From contig CAYWVO010000029.1 in assembly GCA_964461835.1 (NCBI GenBank), positions 1 to 41,036 of the forward strand: a stretch of DNA of 41,036 bases, given 5' to 3'. Below are positions 8,646 through 17,875 of the stretch, one piece after another (within the stretch, counting starts at the first letter, position 1; every line of letters starts with the position of its first letter). Under the pieces are notes generated by a model, which was not told the origin of the DNA, did not search any database, and worked only from the letters and a program-made list of their open reading frames with translations. The position numbers were made by a program, and so were the translations under genes. Source of the DNA: CAYWVO01 sp964461835 (lineage in GTDB: Bacteria; Zixibacteria; MSB-5A5; WJJR01; JAJRUJ01).

Positions 8646-9788
8646 CTATTTTTCAGGCGAAATTTCCAGTTTCTCCCCGGGAAGATGGCGAGTCCAGCCA
8701 ACAATGAGCAGGGGCAGCGAGAAGCAGAAATACGAAATATCGAAACGGCTGTCCATGATTGCTGTTGCCCAACCGTGCTCGGACACAGTCAGACCGAATG
8801 ACGTGGTAACGCCGAAAAATAACAACCATCCGCAAATCTCAAACACACCTTGCCAGGTCCGCAGGGTTTGCCCAAACCAGAATGCTGTGATTACCAGTGC
8901 GGTGATGATCCAGCCGTTGAGGTGGGTCAGCGCCAGTTGGTGCGGAAATGGTCCATACGTCCAAAACCGGTCAAAATCCCAGAGCATGAACGGCACAATA
9001 GTTGCGGTGAATGACAGCAGCCAGCCGGACAGGATCGCGAATCCCACAGCTTTATTGTTCTGCATCAGATAGCTGAAATAGGCCAAGAAAACTAGCAGAA
9101 CCACACCGCGAGTGGATAAGACCAAGCCGCCCAGCAGCCCGATAAGGAAAATTGATCGATACGAGTTTCGATTGACAACGCGCTCTGCCAGCATAAGGTA
9201 TGCCATCACCAAAATCATATTGGTAGTAATCCCGCTGCGCGTTGCAATTTCATAAAGGAATGCGGGAGATACGACCAGGAGGGCAATACCGGCGGCCGCG
9301 GATCGGTGAGCAATACGAACCATCACCAATCCCATGAGCAAAAAACCGGCGATCAACAACAAGCCGACATCACCCAGCAGGTAAAACGGTATTGTCAACG
9401 CAAACCAAAAAGGGAACGCGGAGTGATGCGCATGAATTGGTTCTCCCCAGGGAAATGACCCGTGCAGCAGCAACTCGACCGACTGGTTTAGCAAACCATG
9501 GCGGGCGTTGCGAATAACCGTGGGATCAAATTGCAGCATGGTAAAAAGCAGGAGGGCCGCAATAAGCATTACCCCGGCCCACACGTGACGTCTATTCCAT
9601 CCGACATACCACCAAGGCCGCCGCAGCAGCAGCACACCGGCGCCGAATACAAACACCGTATACCCAAGACCTGTTGCGAACGGGCTAACATCATATCGCA
9701 CCGAATATTTAATGATAAAAAGTAATCCAATGAACAAATACGCGATTGCATAGAGCCACGCGCGTCTGTGTTGCATTATGGAAACCAT
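8646..9788 (-). CDS. Polytopic membrane protein, unknown (possible GT-C-like)
   Basis: About 380 residues, almost entirely hydrophobic, with roughly ten predicted membrane helices (for example LYAIAYLFIGLLFIIKYS near the N-terminus and FPFWFALTIPFYLLGDVG near residue 130). A loop after the third or fourth helix holds HGSFPWGEPIHAHHSAFPFW. The layout, with a conserved loop early and many helices, recalls lipid-linked glycosyltransferases (GT-C or DUF2029-like), but no diagnostic DxD or ExD motif is clear. Starts at 9791 (GTG), 9788 (ATG) and 9776 (ATG) are all possible; none has a good ribosome site. Function is not assigned. Confidence 0.7.
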   Translation of the reverse strand: MVSIMQHRRAWLYAIAYLFIGLLFIIKYSVRYDVSPFATGLGYTVFVFGAGVLLLRRPWWYVGWNRRHVWAGVMLIAALLLFTMLQFDPTVIRNARHGLLNQSVELLLHGSFPWGEPIHAHHSAFPFWFALTIPFYLLGDVGLLLIAGFLLMGLVMVRIAHRSAAAGIALLVVSPAFLYEIATRSGITTNMILVMAYLMLAERVVNRNSYRSIFLIGLLGGLVLSTRGVVLLVFLAYFSYLMQNNKAVGFAILSGWLLSFTATIVPFMLWDFDRFWTYGPFPHQLALTHLNGWIITALVITAFWFGQTLRTWQGVFEICGWLLFFGVTTSFGLTVSEHGWATAIMDSRFDISYFCFSLPLLIVGWTRHLPGEKLEISPEK

Positions 9789-9921
9789 CACGCTGGTCTA
9801 CAATCGACCGTGGATCCTGTCTATTCCGGTCGGCTCCTGCCCGGTTGCCGGCCGCCTCCCGCGTATCCGCTGGGACACGACTCAAAGGTGTCGGGTTTCT
9901 GTTTCACGACCGGTGGTGGCA

Positions 9922-10260
9922 TCACGACCTTCGACTACGCGTATCACGGGCACCCGGAGGCCATTGATAGGTTGCGAGATCAACGCGACCCTGATCGTTG
10001 ACCGAAATTCCCTCTGCACGTAGCCGGGCTGTTTGTTCCTCCCTGCCACGGCCCGGCGGGAGGGAAATCTCTCCCTTACTGTTAATTACCCGATGCCAGG
10101 GCAGTTCTTCTTTGCGCGATGCGGTGTGCAGCGCGCGGACCACCTGCCGGGCAGCGCGAGGATTGCCGACGAGCGTGGCAATCTGCCCGTAGGTCGCCAC
10201 ACGTCCCGCCGGAATGTGCCTCAGCACCGCAATGATTCGTTCATGTAATGATTCAATCAT
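9922..10260 (-). CDS. Alkyltransferase-like (ATL) DNA damage protein
   Basis: A 112-residue protein of the O6-alkylguanine-DNA alkyltransferase C-terminal family. The N-terminal helix and GRVATYGQIATLVGNPRAARQV form the winged helix with the arginine finger region. The active-site motif reads PWHRV (residues 54-58), with Trp55 where methyltransferases have the acceptor Cys. This is the signature of ATL proteins, which bind O6-alkylguanine without repairing it and hand lesions to nucleotide excision repair. The ATG at 10260 is chosen because it matches the usual family length; the open frame runs on to 10422 but the extra residues are not family-like. No strong ribosome site is seen. It is divergent from the ABC transporter genes. 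Confidence 0.87.
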   Translation of the reverse strand: MIESLHERIIAVLRHIPAGRVATYGQIATLVGNPRAARQVVRALHTASRKEELPWHRVINSKGEISLPPGRGREEQTARLRAEGISVNDQGRVDLATYQWPPGARDTRSRRS

Positions 10261-10365
10261 CGCGACAGAACCACCCAGACAAAAAGAACCTGTTGCCTCG
10301 TTCATTCGTACATTATCAATACCCCACTGGAACGAAAGAAGCAAGGTGTTCGGGGTAGATGACCG

Positions 10366-11079
10366 ATGAAAGACGACCGTTCCACTACACCCTGGCTGGT
10401 TACCCGCAACCTGCATCGTCATTATCCCGCCGCGGCGGGAACTGGAGAGGAAATTCGCGCGGTTGACGGCGTTGATCTGGCGCTTGATCGCGGTGAATTT
10501 GTCGCACTGGTCGGCGCGTCCGGGTCGGGGAAATCAACTCTGTTGAATCTAGTCGCTGGGTTGGATACGCCGACTGCGGGTACTATCGCGGTGGGCAATC
10601 AACGGCTCGAAGAGTGTACCCGGCGGGAACGAGCGTCGTACCGGGCCAGCCAGGTCGGCATGATCTTTCAATCATTCAATTTGCTGGCGCACCAGACCGC
10701 TTTCAAAAATGTCGAACTGGCCCTGTATTTCAACAACACGCCCAAGGACCGACGGCGCCAACTGGTCGGCGAGATCCTCACCCGCCTGGGTCTCGCCGAA
10801 CGGATGGCACACCGCGCCGCCGATCTTTCCGGCGGTGAGCAACAACGAGTGGCGGTTGCCCGGGCAATAGTCAAGGGACCGGACGTGTTATTTGCCGACG
10901 AACCGACCGGTAATCTCGATCAGGACAATGCGAAGGCGATCGGGGAGCTGCTGCGGGAATTGAATTGGGATGGGTTGACGATCTTGATGGTCACGCATGA
11001 TCTGGATTTTGCGCGTCGATACGCCTCACGGATTGTCCGGATGCATTACGGCCGTCTCATGCGCGAAAATATAGAGTAG
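10366..11079 (+). CDS. ABC transporter ATP-binding protein, MacB/LolD type
   Basis: A 237-residue ATPase. It has Walker A GASGSGKST (residues 50-58), a Q-loop in MIFQSFNLL, the signature LSGGEQQR (about 154-161), Walker B VLFADEPTGNLD (about 175-186) and the H-loop VTHD (about 208-211). The DEPTGNLD form and the short length are typical of the MacB/LolD/FtsE group, which powers mechanotransmission across the inner membrane instead of ordinary solute import. The permease gene begins directly at the next base after the stop codon, so the two form an operon. The cargo (lipoprotein, peptide or antibiotic) is unknown. Confidence 0.93.
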   Translation: MKDDRSTTPWLVTRNLHRHYPAAAGTGEEIRAVDGVDLALDRGEFVALVGASGSGKSTLLNLVAGLDTPTAGTIAVGNQRLEECTRRERASYRASQVGMIFQSFNLLAHQTAFKNVELALYFNNTPKDRRRQLVGEILTRLGLAERMAHRAADLSGGEQQRVAVARAIVKGPDVLFADEPTGNLDQDNAKAIGELLRELNWDGLTILMVTHDLDFARRYASRIVRMHYGRLMRENIE

Positions 11080-12559
11080 ATGCAAATGACCTTTGGCGAC
11101 CTGGTAGAACTTTCGATCGGCAACCTGTGGCGCACGCGCCTGCGGGCATTGCTCACGACGTTTGGGGTGGTGATCGCGATCGCCACGTTTGTGGCGATGC
11201 TCTCATTTGGTGCCGGCAATCAGGAGCATATCACTGAGGCCTACCAGGAGTTTGGTCTCTTTACCAGCATGAGCGTGTATCCGCAGGATCCACCCGATGA
11301 CACCGTGAGCGCCCAACCGGCGCCCTTGGACCGGGAAGCCATCCAGCAGTTGGCTGAAATCCCCGGCGTGTTGGTCGCGTTTCCTTACGTGACGCTGGAT
11401 GTTACTGCGTCGGTGTTAGATACGCATTTCGTCTGTAAGGCGCGCGCATTGCCCGATGAGGCCTGGCAGACCAAGTTGTTTTCCGAAATTCTGGCCGGGA
11501 ATGCTTTCTCCTCCGACGCCGCCGACGAAACAATTATATCCCGCAGCCTGATGGACCGATTGGGGATCGACAATCCGGATTCCTTAATCGGTGAACCAAT
11601 GACTGTCTCGGTAAACGCGTTGAGCTTAGACAGCGCGCTGATCAATGTCATTGACGACGGTAGGCAGACGATCTGGCGACGGCTTAAACAAATAGATTTT
11701 GATTCGTTGTTCTATCAGCCCTATCGGTCGCGGATTATGCGACAGGAATTGAATGAAGGTTTGCGCCGATTTGTCACCGGATTGAACGATCGTCAACTGA
11801 CAATTGCCGATACGCTGACCATCCGCGGGGTAGGGGAGGACCTCTCTACGTATAATATCGATATTGCACCCCTGGTGATACCGGAGAAGACGGCCCGCCG
11901 TCTTAGCGCCGGTCGCTTCGCGTTGAGCAGTGACCCACTGAGTCTCTACGACGCCGCCCGGCGGGGTGCATTGTTTACGCCGGATGAGGCCGAATCCACT
12001 ATGACGTACCCGCAGGTAACCCTGGAATTGGACCCCTATGCGCAGCACGGTCCCATTAAGGATTCGATTGAGGCGCTGGGATTCCGGGCCAGGAGCTACG
12101 CAGAGGATTTTAAGGAGATTCAGAAATTCTTTCTCTATTTTAATCTGGGATTGGCTGTGGTGGGTCTACTGGCGCTGGTAACCGCCTCGCTGGGAATCAT
12201 CAACACGCTGTTGATGTCGGTGTTAGAACGACGACGGGAAATCGGCGTGATTAAGGCCCTGGGCGCCGAGGAGCGCGATATTCGGATTCTGTTTCTCGTG
12301 GAATCAGGGGTGATCGGTGCGGTGGGTTCGACATTGGGAATCATTTGCGGCTGGCTGGCTGGCGACCCGGGTGGTTTCTTTCGGGATGAAGATCATCCTC
12401 GAACGGGAGGGTGTGGCCATGTTCGATCCCTTCGCGCTCCCGGTATGGCTGATCGCGTTGTCGCTCGCCTTTGGAATCGGGGTCAGTATGCTGGCCGGAT
12501 TTTATCCGGCGGCGCGGGCCGCCCGCGTGGACCCGGTGGAGGCCTTGCGCGCAGAGTAA
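11080..12559 (+). CDS. MacB-type ABC permease, frameshifted near the 3' end
   Basis: A FtsX/MacB-family permease. The N-terminal TM helix (TTFGVVIAIATFVAMLSFG, about residues 20-40) is followed by a large periplasmic MacB-like domain and then TM helices from about 348 (LGLAVVGLLALVTASLGI) with the coupling-helix motif ERRREIGVIKALGA. After the second C-terminal helix the frame breaks. The current frame runs to 12576 (498 aa) with a Gly/Arg-rich nonsense tail. The next frame up to 12559 encodes the expected last TM helix and the family ending FYPAARAARVDPVEALRAE. Removing one unit of the GGCT repeat at 12349-12362 rejoins the two frames exactly, giving 491 residues. As written, the permease lacks its final helix and is probably inactive; a consensus error is the alternative. 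Confidence 0.85.
12349..12362 (+). repeat. GGCT tetranucleotide tract at frameshift
   Basis: Three and a half tandem copies of GGCT inside the permease gene. Two and a half copies would restore the downstream reading frame (GWLATRVVSFGMK). The tract therefore explains the frame break by slipped-strand addition of one unit. Confidence 0.8.
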
Positions 12560-12787
12560 GTGAGAATCCCCTGTAGGGACAGGTTTCAAATCAATCCTTT
12601 CTCAACCTTCAAGCAATCAAAATAACGGCCGCCCTGCGGTGGTTTAGACATTTTCTCACAATCTCAATCTAAACAGTGTGCCGCGCGGGCAGGATTATTG
12701 ATATATTTCTCCCAGTGAGGCAAAACAAACAGTTCCACTACTGCCGCGGGGGATTCCCGCCGCGCATTTGCTCTGTGGGAGAGAACG

Positions 12788-13852
12788 ATGATCACACAGC
12801 GGTGTTTGATTTTGGGGGCTCTGCCGCCTGCTGTTCACTCTTTCCGTAGGTATCAGCCTGAGTTGCTCTTCTGACAACGGAATTGAAAGCGATAACGGTG
12901 ACGACAACGGCGAACCACCACCCCCGCCGGCCGCAGTTATTGACCTGGAAGTGACCGATTATACCCCGACGATGGTAACCTTGACCTGGACCGTCCCCGT
13001 GGCTGACGATGCACATGGCTATGTTGCTGGGTATGATCTCCGTTACACGACATTCGAACCTGATTCGACCGACTGGGATAGCGCGATACAGGTTGATAAT
13101 GAACCAATTGCCTACCCGGCGGCATGACGCAGAACATGGTGGTGGACAGTCTCGCCTATGGATTGACACATTACTTCGTGATGAAATGTATCGGCGAACA
13201 GGGAGCGATGTCCGGCTTTTCGAATCTGGCCGAGGTCACGTTACCGGTGGACTTTGATGTTGCCATTCGGGATACCGGTTTAGAATCTGCGCTGCGCGAG
13301 CACTTGGATAAGCCGTCCGGGCCCCTGCGGTATGCCGAATTGGTAACCATGACGGAATTCGACGCCAGTGACCGAGGCGTAGTGGACTTGACCGGCTTAC
13401 AATACTGCGAAAATTCAATCTTCCTCGGAATTAACGATAATGCCATCGTCGATCTTTCACCGCTCCGCGATCTGTCAAAGCTGTGGGCGATCAGTGCGGC
13501 ACAAAATAACATTAGCGATGTCTCGCCGCTGGCGACGATTACCTCTCTCGGCCAATTGAGTCTTGGGCAGAACAATATCACCGATGTATCGTCACTCGCT
13601 GGGTTGACCGGCCTGTCGGTTTTTCGGATCAACGGCAACGCGGTAGTGGATATCAGCGCGGTGCAGGATATGACCGAATTGGAATGGCTGGACCTCAAAA
13701 ACAATCAGGTCACTGATCTCAGTCCGGTGGTTGCCAATTCAGGATTGGGGGAAGGCGACCGGGTTGATTTGTACGGCAATCCGTTATCGGAGACATCGAT
13801 TACCACCCACATTCCGGCTTTGGAGGCGCGTGGCGTCATAGTGAATTACTAG
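12788..13852 (+). pseudogene. Leucine-rich-repeat lipoprotein with Fn3 domain, two frameshifts
   Basis: The ATG at 12788 has GGGAG 8 bases upstream. The frame shifts first in the G5 run at 12814-12818. With four Gs the product reads through a signal peptide (LCRLLFTLSVGISLSCSS) with a lipobox-like cysteine, an acidic linker, a polyproline stretch and an Fn3 domain (VTLTWTVP...GYDLRY). This frame ends at a TGA at 13125-13127. The Fn3 domain then continues, one base back, in the frame starting at 13124 (YGLTHYFVMKCIGEQGAMSGFSN). That frame goes on into about five 22-residue internalin-type LRRs (NNITDVSSLAGLTGLSVF and relatives) to 13852. The intact protein would be a surface or periplasmic lipoprotein for protein contacts. 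It is either a decayed gene or has two indel errors. The LRR part (13124-13852, 242 aa) is the longest open piece. Confidence 0.75.
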
Positions 13853-14054
13853 GAGCTGTCCACACTCTCCCGCCAGGGCAGAGATGATCTCGATACCACA
13901 TCTTCCGTGGCGGCGAACGATTCGGGGGGCCGACCTGCGGCAAATCCTGTGTGACCTATTTTTAGATGGGAAGCTCCACTAGCCGCGACAACGCTTTCAG
14001 GCTCGTTACTCTTGGTGGGTTACCGATTTTCCAGTACGGGTGTCTCGCACCGGT

Positions 14055-14237
14055 TTAAAACTGGATTGCCACAGTCACGCCAACTCGTTTCTTTGGACCG
14101 TGGTACCATGGGCGGAGATCAATTCGCGTGAAACCATGTTTGCGGTTATATTCTTCTACCGACCGCCCGACGGTGGCGGTATCGTACACTGCACTGCCGA
14201 GTACCACCGCCCCAGCGCCAACGATCGTGGAACGCAC
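14055..14237 (-). pseudogene. Small ORF, likely C-terminal remnant of an envelope protein
   Basis: A 60-codon frame starting at a GTG 3 bases after the cupin stop codon, without a ribosome site. The text AGAVVLGSAVYDTATVGRS resembles a C-terminal membrane segment, followed by VEEYNRKHG and a terminal Val/Ile/Phe strand ending in F. This looks like the tail of a longer bacterial envelope protein that has lost its N-terminal part. It could also be a chance frame. Confidence 0.3.
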
Positions 14238-14240
14238 GAT

Positions 14241-14756
14241 TTAAATCGGTTTGGGGGTGAGCTTGGTAATGATATCCCGATACGCCGGATAGCGGGACAC
14301 CAGGGTTTCCCGCTCACCAATCACAAAATCTTCCTGTTCGTACCCGGGGGCGGTCGTGGTGCCCAACAGCGCCACTTTGCCGCCGTCGCGCAGCAGTGAC
14401 CCCTGCCACACGCCGCGTGGCACCACGACTTGCAACTCCTGTCCGGCGGCAATGTCCGGCCCCAGCGTTGCCAGTTCCACGCGACTGTCCGGGAACAGCA
14501 TCACCAGAATCACCGGATCGCCCAAATAGAAATGGTAGATTTCATCGGTGGGCAGCACATGCATCATCGACTTGGTTTCCGGTGTGTGCAGATAAAAAAT
14601 TGCCGCGTAGAGACTGCGGTCGGAGGTGTAGCGTTCCGGCAGATGATGCTGGGGGAGTATCTCTGCGGACTTGGCGGTCTCAATAAAGTAGCCACCCTCC
14701 GGCTCCAGCGGCTTGAGGTTAAGCGCTTCGATTAAATAGGCAGCAGTGAGTTCCAT
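14241..14756 (-). CDS. Cupin superfamily protein (DUF985 / cupin_5)
   Basis: A 171-residue protein of the DUF985 cupin family. Hallmarks are LEPEGGYFIET near the N-terminus (residues 17-27), SLYAAIFYLHTPETKSMMHVLPTDEIYHFY in the middle (two cupin strands with His and Glu that may bind metal) and GVWQGSLL followed by LLGTTTAPGYEQEDF in the second half. Full length for the family. Plant and yeast homologues exist, but the substrate is not established. It is the last well-supported gene of a minus-strand cluster with the small secreted protein and TPR genes, though it may be independent. Confidence 0.87.
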   Translation of the reverse strand: MELTAAYLIEALNLKPLEPEGGYFIETAKSAEILPQHHLPERYTSDRSLYAAIFYLHTPETKSMMHVLPTDEIYHFYLGDPVILVMLFPDSRVELATLGPDIAAGQELQVVVPRGVWQGSLLRDGGKVALLGTTTAPGYEQEDFVIGERETLVSRYPAYRDIITKLTPKPI

Positions 14757-14791
14757 ATCTCGTCTCTTTTCCTTGAATCCTCGTGCAAAAA

Positions 14792-15028
14792 CTACTTCAA
14801 CACAAACCGATCAATCTCCTCCATCGTGTCGGGGTTGATCACCTCAACCTCGATAGACTCGCCGTGCACGTGGAAACAGCCATAAACCAGTCGCCCGTCT
14901 TCCAAACCGACGGTAAGCACATCAAGGGCTGGTTCGATGTCGACGTTAAAAAGCGGAGCGGCACGGGCAGTGGCCGCACAGAACAACAATACTATGGTTA
15001 GACCGGTCGCCAGAAGTGCGCGATTCAT
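14792..15028 (-). CDS. Small secreted protein, unknown
   Basis: A 78-residue product with an N-terminal signal peptide (MNRALLATGLTIVLLFCAAT, likely cleavage after ARA-A). The mature part of about 54 residues carries a strand-rich segment (LVYGCFHVHGESIEVEVI). The ATG at 15028 is preceded by GGAG about 11 bases upstream. The open frame extends to 15241, but that extension overlaps the TPR gene antisense-free coding and adds no sensible N-terminus. It lies 35 bp downstream of the TPR gene, so probably in the same transcript. No family recognised. Confidence 0.6.
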   Translation of the reverse strand: MNRALLATGLTIVLLFCAATARAAPLFNVDIEPALDVLTVGLEDGRLVYGCFHVHGESIEVEVINPDTMEEIDRFVLK

Positions 15029-15063
15029 GCTTGTCAGTCTCCGGGGACAGGTTCGTGGGAAAC

Positions 15064-16029
15064 TCAATCGCTCAAATTCGTAATCGTCTCGTTGAGCTCC
15101 TGCCAGCCATTGGTGTCCCAGTTGGGCATCCCTTCCTGTTCCAGCAATTTTTTGGCCCGCGTGAGATGGGTCAGGGCCTCGTCGGTATTTCCCTGCGCTG
15201 CGGCGACCTGCCCCAGTTCTTTGCTGGCGTAGCCGATCCACTCGTTATTTTCGATGCGCTCACTCCAGGCCAGGATCGGACGAAGCCACTTCGCGGCTTT
15301 CTCATACTCGCCCCGCAAGCGATGAATGTGTCCCAACGCCCAGTCGGCGGCCAGCTTGTAGATTTCGTCGCCGTACTCGTAATGATATTTCCGTGCCGTA
15401 GTGTAAGCATCCAGGGATTCATCCCAGCGTTCCAGCTCTTCGTATGTCGCCCCGAGATTGTTCCACAGCGGCCCCAGCCGGCGGGTCACGTTCCCCGCTT
15501 CCGCTTCGGCGATGCCTATCTTGGCCCATTTGATTTGCTGCTGGTGATCGCCGACAATCGCCAGCATATGTGCCGCGTCGATGGCCTCCTCGTGCATCTG
15601 CCGCCCGGAGCAAAGCGTGTACATCTCCTCAAAGGTGGTGAACGCCGAATCGAGATCATTCTGCTGCCATTCGAATCGTCCCCGCACACTTAAGTATCGT
15701 GCCCAGCCGTCCGGTTCCCGCGGTGTGGCAACCGCCAGGGCCCGAGAGAGAATTTCCCGGCCCTTATCGGGGTCATCCAGCAAGAGGTAAGTCCGCGCCA
15801 GCATCGCGTTGGCCTCAGCCTGCGATGATTTATCCTTATGCTTTTTGGCGACTTTGATTGCCTCCTCATACACCGGTTGGGCGGCTTCGTAATCGCGGGC
15901 CTTAAAGAGGCTGTCGGCTTTGGCCAGTACGTCCAGGGCCGCCTGTGATTTTGAGGTAATGGTGATCCTCCCTGCGCCGAGGAATATCAGCGCTGCTAGC
16001 GCAACGAAAGTGTACCGAAAGATTTGCAT
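15064..16029 (-). CDS. Exported TPR-repeat protein
   Basis: 321 residues. An N-terminal hydrophobic segment (FVALAALIFLGAGRITI, about 8-24) acts as a signal peptide or anchor. The rest is a chain of TPR helix pairs, for example AKADSLFKARDYEAAQPVYEEA, WNNLGATYEELERWDESLDAY and ASKELGQVAAAQGNTDEALTHL. TPR arrays bind other proteins, so the likely place is the periplasm. The start has GGAG 8 bases upstream. It is followed by the small secreted protein gene. No enzymatic domain is seen and the partner is unknown. Confidence 0.8.
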   Translation of the reverse strand: MQIFRYTFVALAALIFLGAGRITITSKSQAALDVLAKADSLFKARDYEAAQPVYEEAIKVAKKHKDKSSQAEANAMLARTYLLLDDPDKGREILSRALAVATPREPDGWARYLSVRGRFEWQQNDLDSAFTTFEEMYTLCSGRQMHEEAIDAAHMLAIVGDHQQQIKWAKIGIAEAEAGNVTRRLGPLWNNLGATYEELERWDESLDAYTTARKYHYEYGDEIYKLAADWALGHIHRLRGEYEKAAKWLRPILAWSERIENNEWIGYASKELGQVAAAQGNTDEALTHLTRAKKLLEQEGMPNWDTNGWQELNETITNLSD

Positions 16030-16106
16030 TTACGGCTCCGGTTTATCAGCACCACAGTCGCGGGAACATACGCAATAGTCGGAGGTATTTCAACCTCCAC
16101 ATATAC

Positions 16107-16529
16107 TTATGAATGGTCTTTCCTGACACCCGATTGATGATCAAAGTCCCGGCGCATCATCGCGTGGTAGGAGCGGAAATCAAAGCGGGCGTAGAACTTC
16201 TCCAGATCGGGATCGCAGACAATGTCAATCATATACAGGTCACCCAGTTGTTTCAGCATGCGACGCACCAGTTTCGAGCCGATACCCCGGCCCTGATAGT
16301 CCGGCAGTACCTCCAGCAGGGGAATATACGCAGCAAGGATATGATCAGAGATGGCGTTGATAAAACCCACCACTTGATCGGTGTCATCCTCGATTGCCAG
16401 AACCACATGGGTGGCGTTCTGGAGAATTTGCAAATGCGTTTCCGGCGACGGCGGCTGCGGCCACCCGACAAAAAAGCCATGGAGATTTGCGGCGGAAACT
16501 TCGTTGGTAGAATCGGTATAGCGAACCAT
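16107..16529 (-). CDS. GNAT-family N-acetyltransferase
   Basis: 140 residues with the GNAT core. Motif D/A spans IPLLEVLPDYQGRGIGSKLV, where QGRGIG binds the acetyl-CoA pyrophosphate. Motif B ends in EKFYARFDFRSYHAM, typical of small-molecule or protein N-acetyltransferases. The start at 16529 is preferred over the one at 16553 because the latter runs into the tRNA gene at 16551-16624. The substrate cannot be deduced. Confidence 0.85.
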   Translation of the reverse strand: MVRYTDSTNEVSAANLHGFFVGWPQPPSPETHLQILQNATHVVLAIEDDTDQVVGFINAISDHILAAYIPLLEVLPDYQGRGIGSKLVRRMLKQLGDLYMIDIVCDPDLEKFYARFDFRSYHAMMRRDFDHQSGVRKDHS

Positions 16530-16550
16530 GGCAGCACCCCGTCGACCAGG

Positions 16551-16624
16551 CACCCCCGGCTGGATTCGAACCAGCTACCCTCGGCTTAGAAGGCCGATGC
16601 TCTATCCGGATGAGCTACGGGGGC
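16551..16624 (-). tRNA. tRNA-Arg (anticodon TCT)
   Basis: A complete cloverleaf on the minus strand: acceptor GCCCCCG/CGGGGGT, D-arm GCTC/GAGC, anticodon stem TCGGC/GCCGA with loop CTTCTAA (anticodon TCT at 16588-16590), T-arm GCTGG-TTCGAAT-CCAGC, and discriminator G. CCA is not encoded. It reads AGA (and possibly AGG) codons. Length is 74 nt. Confidence 0.97.
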
Positions 16625-17125
16625 GTCATCTCCTGAGAATATACGGAATCCTTTGGTGGAGTCCAGCAGGGGATTGGCTGGAATCTCGGGTTCCTCGAGG
16701 TGGTCCATCTTCCTCGGAATCCGGCCTGGATCGTTTTCCGCACCACAGTCAGTCCAAAGGTTGACCGACATACTGTGCCCGAACCCGGCCCAAATTACAT
16801 TCCCGACATCACTGGTGAAACAACAAGCAGGGTGTCATCTCCGCTATATCCGACTAACGGGCAATCAGGGAATCGCAGTAACGGGACACTTAAATTTCGC
16901 GTAGGGCCGGTTAAAGGCCTGCCCCGTGCACATGATGCAATCAGGCATAGCGTGCTTAAACATGCGGGACTGTTAAAGAAACGATTAAGGTCGTTTGTAA
17001 GGAGGTCGGATCCCTCCAAACTCCTTCGTGCCCGTCGGAACGCCGACCTACCCTATTTTCCGTCCCACTGCCTTTCAGGTTCACCTTTTAAGTGCGGCGT
17101 ACCGGGGCGTGTATGGCATTCTCAA
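16625..17125. other. Gene-free stretch upstream of tRNA-Arg
   Basis: About 500 bp in which the open frames on both strands lack recognisable domains or good starts. It would hold the tRNA promoter on its left side and the 3' region of the minus-strand lipoprotein gene on its right. No integrase or attachment site is visible next to the tRNA. Confidence 0.5.
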
Positions 17126-17566
17126 TTATCTGGTGGTTCGCCCAATAACGCCCATGATATCAGTTTTCACCGTCTGCAGCAATCGAGTATCGGTACCCAC
17201 TACCCAATTGTCGCCTTTTAGATAATGTGCCTCACTCTTAACTTCGACCACTTCGTGGTCAGCAGCAAATTTGATGATCACGCGTACACGGTACTTCTCA
17301 GTCAATTCACCTTGTTTCCACCAGGTATGGATCCACGCTGACCGAACGTACCCTCCATCTTTGGAAATTATCTCAAGTTCAAATCTCTTAGCCACGATAT
17401 CCACGGCTTTCTGCCACGCCTCTTCATAGGTTAAGCCAGGTCTAATTTCAATGGAGCTCCATGTCGGTTCCATAACCTGTACAAATGACGGCGGAGTACT
17501 GGCGCAAGCAATCAAGGTGAATAACAAGACAATCACGCTGAATTGTAGATCGCGCTTTTTAATCAT
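17126..17566 (-). CDS. Lipoprotein, unknown
   Basis: 146 residues. The ATG at 17566 is preceded by AGGAGG with a 5-base spacer, so the upstream ATG at 17581 is rejected. The signal peptide ends in the lipobox LIAC with Cys21. The mature part has GLTYEEAWQKAVDIVAKRFELEII followed by a strand pattern, a layout seen in small periplasmic lipoproteins that show no enzymatic motif. It is AT-richer than neighbouring core genes. No family assigned. Confidence 0.75.
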   Translation of the reverse strand: MIKKRDLQFSVIVLLFTLIACASTPPSFVQVMEPTWSSIEIRPGLTYEEAWQKAVDIVAKRFELEIISKDGGYVRSAWIHTWWKQGELTEKYRVRVIIKFAADHEVVEVKSEAHYLKGDNWVVGTDTRLLQTVKTDIMGVIGRTTR

Positions 17567-17875
17567 GTGATCCTCCAGCACGCAGGCAATTGAAATGTAA
17601 TCGATCCACTCAAGTTAGTCATTATTGATGAAAGTTCTTTATGTTGTCAATATTGAAAGCACGCCAATCTTTTCGCGGTTCCCATTTTCGAGTGACCGCA
17701 CTCTGACGATTAAAATACAAACTCACTCTCCTAATACGATATATTGTAGCTTGCTCGGCGTCTGATGTCAAACAATTTCCAAGAGAAGAGCTGGTGTATC
17801 CCTGAACTCCGCATTCAAATTACACTTCCGCCCAATCTCCCGTATCCTCATTAGATAAGATCAACGGAGGTGCGT
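17567..17875. other. Intergenic region between divergent genes
   Basis: AT-rich region between the minus-strand lipoprotein and the plus-strand HD-domain gene. It must carry both promoters, but no convincing -35/-10 pair or operator can be singled out. The right end carries the ribosome site GGAGG for the HD gene. Confidence 0.45.

Noticed and set aside
9922..10422. 166-residue alkyltransferase-like protein starting at 10422
   Set aside because: The first 54 residues match nothing in the family and overlap the ABC transporter start region; the 112-residue version has the usual length.
14792..15241. 149-residue minus-strand gene
   Set aside because: The part above 15028 overlaps the TPR gene and lacks a ribosome site; the signal peptide starts at 15028.
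16551..17125. Integrated element at tRNA-Arg
   Set aside because: No integrase and no duplicated tRNA 3' end were found next to it.
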